Source of the DNA: an uncultured Acetatifactor sp.
GTDB taxonomy: Bacteria > Bacillota > Clostridia > Lachnospirales > Lachnospiraceae
Length of the DNA stretch: 64,000 nucleotides
Direction: 5' to 3'
NCBI GenBank assembly: GCA_947588705.1
Contig: CANPYT010000003.1
Span: forward strand, 1 to 64,000
Shown here: piece after piece, positions 60,352 to 64,000 of the stretch
Layout of the letters: each line of letters opens with the position of its first letter
How positions within the stretch are numbered: the stretch's first letter is position 1
Notes under the pieces: model-generated
The model's input: only the letters and a program-made list of their open reading frames with translations
Database searches by the model: none
What the model was told of the DNA's origin: nothing
Made by a program: the position numbers and the translations under genes

Positions 60352-61611
60352 TCAATCCACCAAAACAGGGTCTTCTTCCACCGTCCAGGGGAGGCCGTAC
60401 TGATTCAGCGCCTCCATAAAGGGATCGGGGTCAAATTCCTCCACATTGAACACACCCGGTTTCTTCCAGACTCCCGACATCACCAGCATGGCCCCGATCA
60501 TAGCCGGTACGCCCGTAGTATAGGAAATGGCCTGGGAGCCAAGTTCTTTATAGCATTCCTGATGGTCACAGACGTTGTAGATGTAAACGGACTTTTCTTT
60601 TCCATCCTTTAGGCCGGTAAAGATACAGCCGATGTTGGTCTTTCCCACCGTGCGCGGGCCCAAAGAGGCCGGATCCGGCAGCAGCGCCTTCAAAAACTGG
60701 ATGGGAACGATCTCCTTTCCCTCAAAAAGCACAGAGTCGGTGCGCAGCATTCCTACGTTTTCCAGGCATTTCATATGCGTCAGGTAACTCTGGCCGAAGG
60801 TCATAAAGAACCGGATCCGCTTCACGCCGGGAATGTTCTGAGCCAGGGACTCAATCTCCTCGTGGTGCAGCAGATACATATCTTTCTTTCCCACCTGGGC
60901 AAAGTCGTATTCCCGCTTTATTTCCATGGGCCTGGTCTCCACCCAATGCCCGTCCTCCCAATAGGAACCGTTGGCGGACACCTCCCGGAGATTGATCTCC
61001 GGATTAAAGTTGGTGGCAAAGGGGTAGCCATGGTCTCCGCCGTTGCAGTCCATAATGTCGATATAGTGGATCTCGTCGAAGTAATGCTTCAACGCATATG
61101 CGGAAAACACGCTGGTGACCCCGGGGTCGAAGCCGCTGCCCAGCAGACCGGTAATGCCTGCCTTCTCAAAGCGCTCCCTGTAGGCCCACTGCCAGGAATA
61201 ATCAAAATACGCGGTAAAGCCCTTCTCCCTGCAGCGCTTCTCGTAAACAGCCCGCCACTTTGGATCTTCCGTATCCTCCGCCTCATAGTTTGCGGTGTCA
61301 ATATAATCCACACCGCAGGCCAGGCAAGCGTCCATTATCGTCAGGTCCTGGTAAGGCAGGGCGAGGTTCAGGACCGCCTTTGGCCGCTCCTTCCGGATCA
61401 GCTCCGTCAATTCCTCCACACTGTCCGCATCCACCTGAGCGGTGGTGATCACAGCTTCCGTCTTTCCCTGAAGTTTCTCCTTCAGCGCATCGCACTTTGA
61501 CACAGTGCGGCTGGCAATACAGATCTCCGAAAATACATCCGCCTTCCCCGCACATTTCTGAATTGCCACAGAAGCCACGCCCCCGCAGCCGATGATCAAT
61601 ATTTTTGCCAT
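60352..61611 (-). CDS. Carboxynorspermidine/carboxyspermidine synthase (saccharopine-dehydrogenase family)
   Basis: AKILIIGCGGVASVAIQKCAGKADVFSEICIASRT...YIDTANYE...GITGLLGSGFDPGVTSVFSAYA. Confidence 0.93.
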   Translation of the reverse strand: MAKILIIGCGGVASVAIQKCAGKADVFSEICIASRTVSKCDALKEKLQGKTEAVITTAQVDADSVEELTELIRKERPKAVLNLALPYQDLTIMDACLACGVDYIDTANYEAEDTEDPKWRAVYEKRCREKGFTAYFDYSWQWAYRERFEKAGITGLLGSGFDPGVTSVFSAYALKHYFDEIHYIDIMDCNGGDHGYPFATNFNPEINLREVSANGSYWEDGHWVETRPMEIKREYDFAQVGKKDMYLLHHEEIESLAQNIPGVKRIRFFMTFGQSYLTHMKCLENVGMLRTDSVLFEGKEIVPIQFLKALLPDPASLGPRTVGKTNIGCIFTGLKDGKEKSVYIYNVCDHQECYKELGSQAISYTTGVPAMIGAMLVMSGVWKKPGVFNVEEFDPDPFMEALNQYGLPWTVEEDPVLVD

Positions 61612-61693
61612 TTTTCCTCACATTCTGCCGCCGTCCGCAGCGAAACCACGAAATTTCCTCTTGTCCTTCCCGCCAGATCCGACCTGCATCCCG

Positions 61694-62554
61694 TCACTCG
61701 TGCACTTCCACGTTCCGCAGCAGCTTCTCCACATATGCCGGCAGGCAGAATGCCCCCTCATGCAGCTTCGGCGTGTAATATTTTGTCTCAATGCCCCGAC
61801 CCAGCCACCGCTCCGCGTTCAGGTCGCGGACAGGATGATATTTTTTGGAGGCAAAGCCAAACAGCCAGTGGCCGGAAGGGTAAGTCGGAATATGGGCCTG
61901 GTAGACGCGGCTTATGGGAAAGCTCTCCACGATCCGCTTATGAGCCCTCATACATGCCGTTGCATCCGCCTCGTAAAAAGGGCTCTCATGTTGATTTACC
62001 ATGATCCCGTCCTCCTTCAGGGCCTTATAGCAGTTGCCGTAAAACTCCTTGGTAAACAGCCCTTCCCCCGGTCCGAAGGGGTCGGTGGAATCCACGATGA
62101 TCAAATCGTACTCGTCCTCCCTGGAACGGACAAACCGCAGGCCATCCTCATAATAAATGGAGACACGCGGGTCATCAAGCTTGCAGGCCGTTCTGGGAAG
62201 AAAATCCTTACAGACCAGGATCACCTGCTCGTCGATCTCCACCAGGTCAATGTGCTCGATCTCCGGATACCGGGCGAGCTCCCGGATCACGCCGCCGTCC
62301 CCCGCTCCGATGACCAGCACCTTTTTCACGTCCGGGTGCACCGCCATAGGCACATGGACTATCATCTCGTGGTAAATAAACTCATCCTTCTCTGTCAGCA
62401 TCACATAGCCGTCCAGCACCAGAAAACGGCCAAACTCCGGCGAGTCAAACACATCGATCCTCTGAAAGTCACTTTCCCCGCCGTACAGCTGCCTGTCCAC
62501 CCGGATGGACAGCTTCACATCAGGGGTGTGCTGCTCCGAAAACCATAGTTCCAT
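61694..62554 (-). CDS. speE: Spermidine synthase-type aminopropyltransferase
   Basis: MELWFSEQHTPDVKLSIRVDRQLYGGESDFQRIDVFDSPEFGRFLVLDGYVMLTEKDEFIYHEMIVHVPM...VLVIGAGDGGVIRELARYPEIEHIDLVEID. Confidence 0.96.
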   Translation of the reverse strand: MELWFSEQHTPDVKLSIRVDRQLYGGESDFQRIDVFDSPEFGRFLVLDGYVMLTEKDEFIYHEMIVHVPMAVHPDVKKVLVIGAGDGGVIRELARYPEIEHIDLVEIDEQVILVCKDFLPRTACKLDDPRVSIYYEDGLRFVRSREDEYDLIIVDSTDPFGPGEGLFTKEFYGNCYKALKEDGIMVNQHESPFYEADATACMRAHKRIVESFPISRVYQAHIPTYPSGHWLFGFASKKYHPVRDLNAERWLGRGIETKYYTPKLHEGAFCLPAYVEKLLRNVEVHE

Positions 62555-62611
62555 ATTATCCTTCCTTTCTGTTGACGATTCTTTTATAACAGGGATCTTC
62601 CCCGTTCCCGG

Positions 62612-64000
62612 CTATTGCGCCCATTCCTCTTTCAATACGTTCAGCCTCTCGATCCGGGCATCCTCTGGCCCTGTCATGGAGCATCCCTTCTCCCGGGCAT
62701 ACGCGATGTATTCCAAGATCGGCCCGGTGATCTCCTCCCCCGGCGCCAGGATGGGAATCCCCGGCGGATAGCACATGACAAATTCACTGCATATACGCCC
62801 TTCCGTCTGTTCCAGGGGCAGGGATTCCTTTTCCGCGTAAAAAGCATATTGGGGCGATACCGCCACTTTCGGCTCAATGTATTCCTGGGTAAACATTCCC
62901 GTGTTGTCTCTTCCGTACTTTCGCCGGATCTCCACCAGCGCACTGATCAGCCGCTCTATATCCCGCTCCCTGTCGCCGATGGACACATAGGCCAGCACAT
63001 TTGCAATATCGCCCAGTTCCATCTGGATATCGTACTCATCCCGAAGGATATCATAGACCTCGATCCCCGCCAAGCCTACGCCGAGAGTGTTCACCGTCAG
63101 CTTGGTCTTGTCAAAGTCATAAATGCTGTCTCCGTTTATCAGCTGGGAGGTGTATGCGTAATACCCTCCGATCCGGTTGATCTCCTCCCTGGCATACTCC
63201 GCCAGCGCCACCACCTTCCGAAACTCTTCCCTGCCCCGCAGGGCCAGATTCCTCCGGGAAATGTCCAAGCTTGCCAGCAGCAGGTAGGAAGCGCTGGTGG
63301 TCTGGGTCAGGTTGATGATCTGCCGCACATAGCCCGGCTGCATGGACGGGCCGGTCAGCAGAAAAGAACTCTGCGTAAGGCTTCCTCCTGATTTGTGCAT
63401 ACTCACCGCAGCCATGTCCGCCCCGGCTTCCATAGCGGATACCGGCATATCCTCCCCAAAATAAAAATGCGTACCATGAGCCTCGTCCACCAGCACCTTC
63501 ATCCCGCTCCTGTGAGCCAGCTTCACGATACTTCTCAGGTCAGAACAGATTCCGTAATAAGTAGGGTTATTCACCAGCACCGCCACGGCGTCCGGGTTTT
63601 CCCGGATCGTCCTCTCCACCTGGGATACCTTCATGCCTAGGGCGATACCAAGCCGGCCGTCCATATCCGGATTCACATAGATGGGGATGGCGCCGCTCAA
63701 CACCAGCGCATTGATGACGCTGCGGTGCACGTTCCGGGGCAGGATGATCTTATCTCCCTTTTTACAGACGCTTAAGACCATGCTCTGCACGGAAGATGTG
63801 GTCCCGCCCACCATCAGAAAGGCATACGCGGCGCCAAACGCCTCCGCGGCAGCACCTTCCGCCTCCCGGATCACGGAAATGGGATGGCACAGATTGTCCA
63901 GGGGCTTCATGGAATTTACATCCAGGGAAACACACTGCTGGCCCAGGAGCTTCACCAGCTCCGGGTTTCCCCTCCCCCGCTTATGTCCGGGCACGTCAAA
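62612..64000 (-). CDS. speA: Orn/Lys/Arg decarboxylase class I (arginine decarboxylase-like), N-terminus beyond right edge
   Basis: MPGHKRGRGNPELVKLLG...VQSMVLSVCKKGDKIILPRNVHRSVINALVLSGAIPIYV...VLVDEAHGTHFYF...SMHKSGGSLTQSS (PLP Lys). Confidence 0.93.
   Translation of the reverse strand, partial: FDVPGHKRGRGNPELVKLLGQQCVSLDVNSMKPLDNLCHPISVIREAEGAAAEAFGAAYAFLMVGGTTSSVQSMVLSVCKKGDKIILPRNVHRSVINALVLSGAIPIYVNPDMDGRLGIALGMKVSQVERTIRENPDAVAVLVNNPTYYGICSDLRSIVKLAHRSGMKVLVDEAHGTHFYFGEDMPVSAMEAGADMAAVSMHKSGGSLTQSSFLLTGPSMQPGYVRQIINLTQTTSASYLLLASLDISRRNLALRGREEFRKVVALAEYAREEINRIGGYYAYTSQLINGDSIYDFDKTKLTVNTLGVGLAGIEVYDILRDEYDIQMELGDIANVLAYVSIGDRERDIERLISALVEIRRKYGRDNTGMFTQEYIEPKVAVSPQYAFYAEKESLPLEQTEGRICSEFVMCYPPGIPILAPGEEITGPILEYIAYAREKGCSMTGPEDARIERLNVLKEEWAQ

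Overview
The window is chromosomal DNA of moderate-to-high GC, most consistent with a Clostridia/Lachnospiraceae-type Firmicute (inference from gene content and order). From left to right: (1) ~1-16.3 kb, minus strand: an exopolysaccharide/capsule locus. It holds a CpsB/CpsC/CpsD (BY-kinase) phosphoregulatory set, a class B sortase, an LCP protein, an SPKTG-anchored repeat protein, a frameshifted priming glycosylphosphotransferase, a LoaP-type NusG paralogue, then glycosyltransferases (one truncated paralogue), a UGM-like flavoprotein, an acyltransferase, a sulfotransferase-like gene and a left-edge partial galactofuranosyltransferase-like gene absent from the ORF track. (2) ~16.5-18.2 kb: an IS graveyard (IS66 remnant joined to a degraded IS1380 remnant) beside a truncated nucleotidyltransferase. 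(3) ~18.4-25 kb: GNAT, cyclophilin, a YvyF-like gene, a 1047-aa flagellin with a sigma-28-like promoter, and an XRE regulator. (4) ~25-36.3 kb: fba, lipid kinase, Crh-like HPr, whiA, rapZ, murB, ROK glucokinase, hprK, uvrC, ftsH. (5) ~36.8-50.4 kb: DUF1846, pyrG, permease, yitT, trxA, trmB, dacF-like, exonuclease, esterase, proS with a T-box leader and an adjacent 50/51-bp tandem repeat, and a LytTR regulator with a C-terminally truncated GHKL kinase. (6) ~50.5-53.3 kb: a membrane-tethered MerR regulator overlapping YbjQ and CPBP protease genes, then mecA. (7) ~53.4-53.7 kb: a 162-bp inverted-repeat-bounded MITE-like element beside an rdgB remnant. (8) heparinase II/III-like and NiaR-like genes, then a polyamine operon (aguB, aguA, nspC, unknown membrane protein, CASDH, speE, arginine decarboxylase, cut by the right edge). 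Best candidates for something new: the LoaP leader hairpins with the sortase/LCP/SPKTG module inside the polysaccharide locus, the MerR-TM/YbjQ/CPBP operon, and the MITE-like element. All assignments come from reading sequence by eye; no database search was run.
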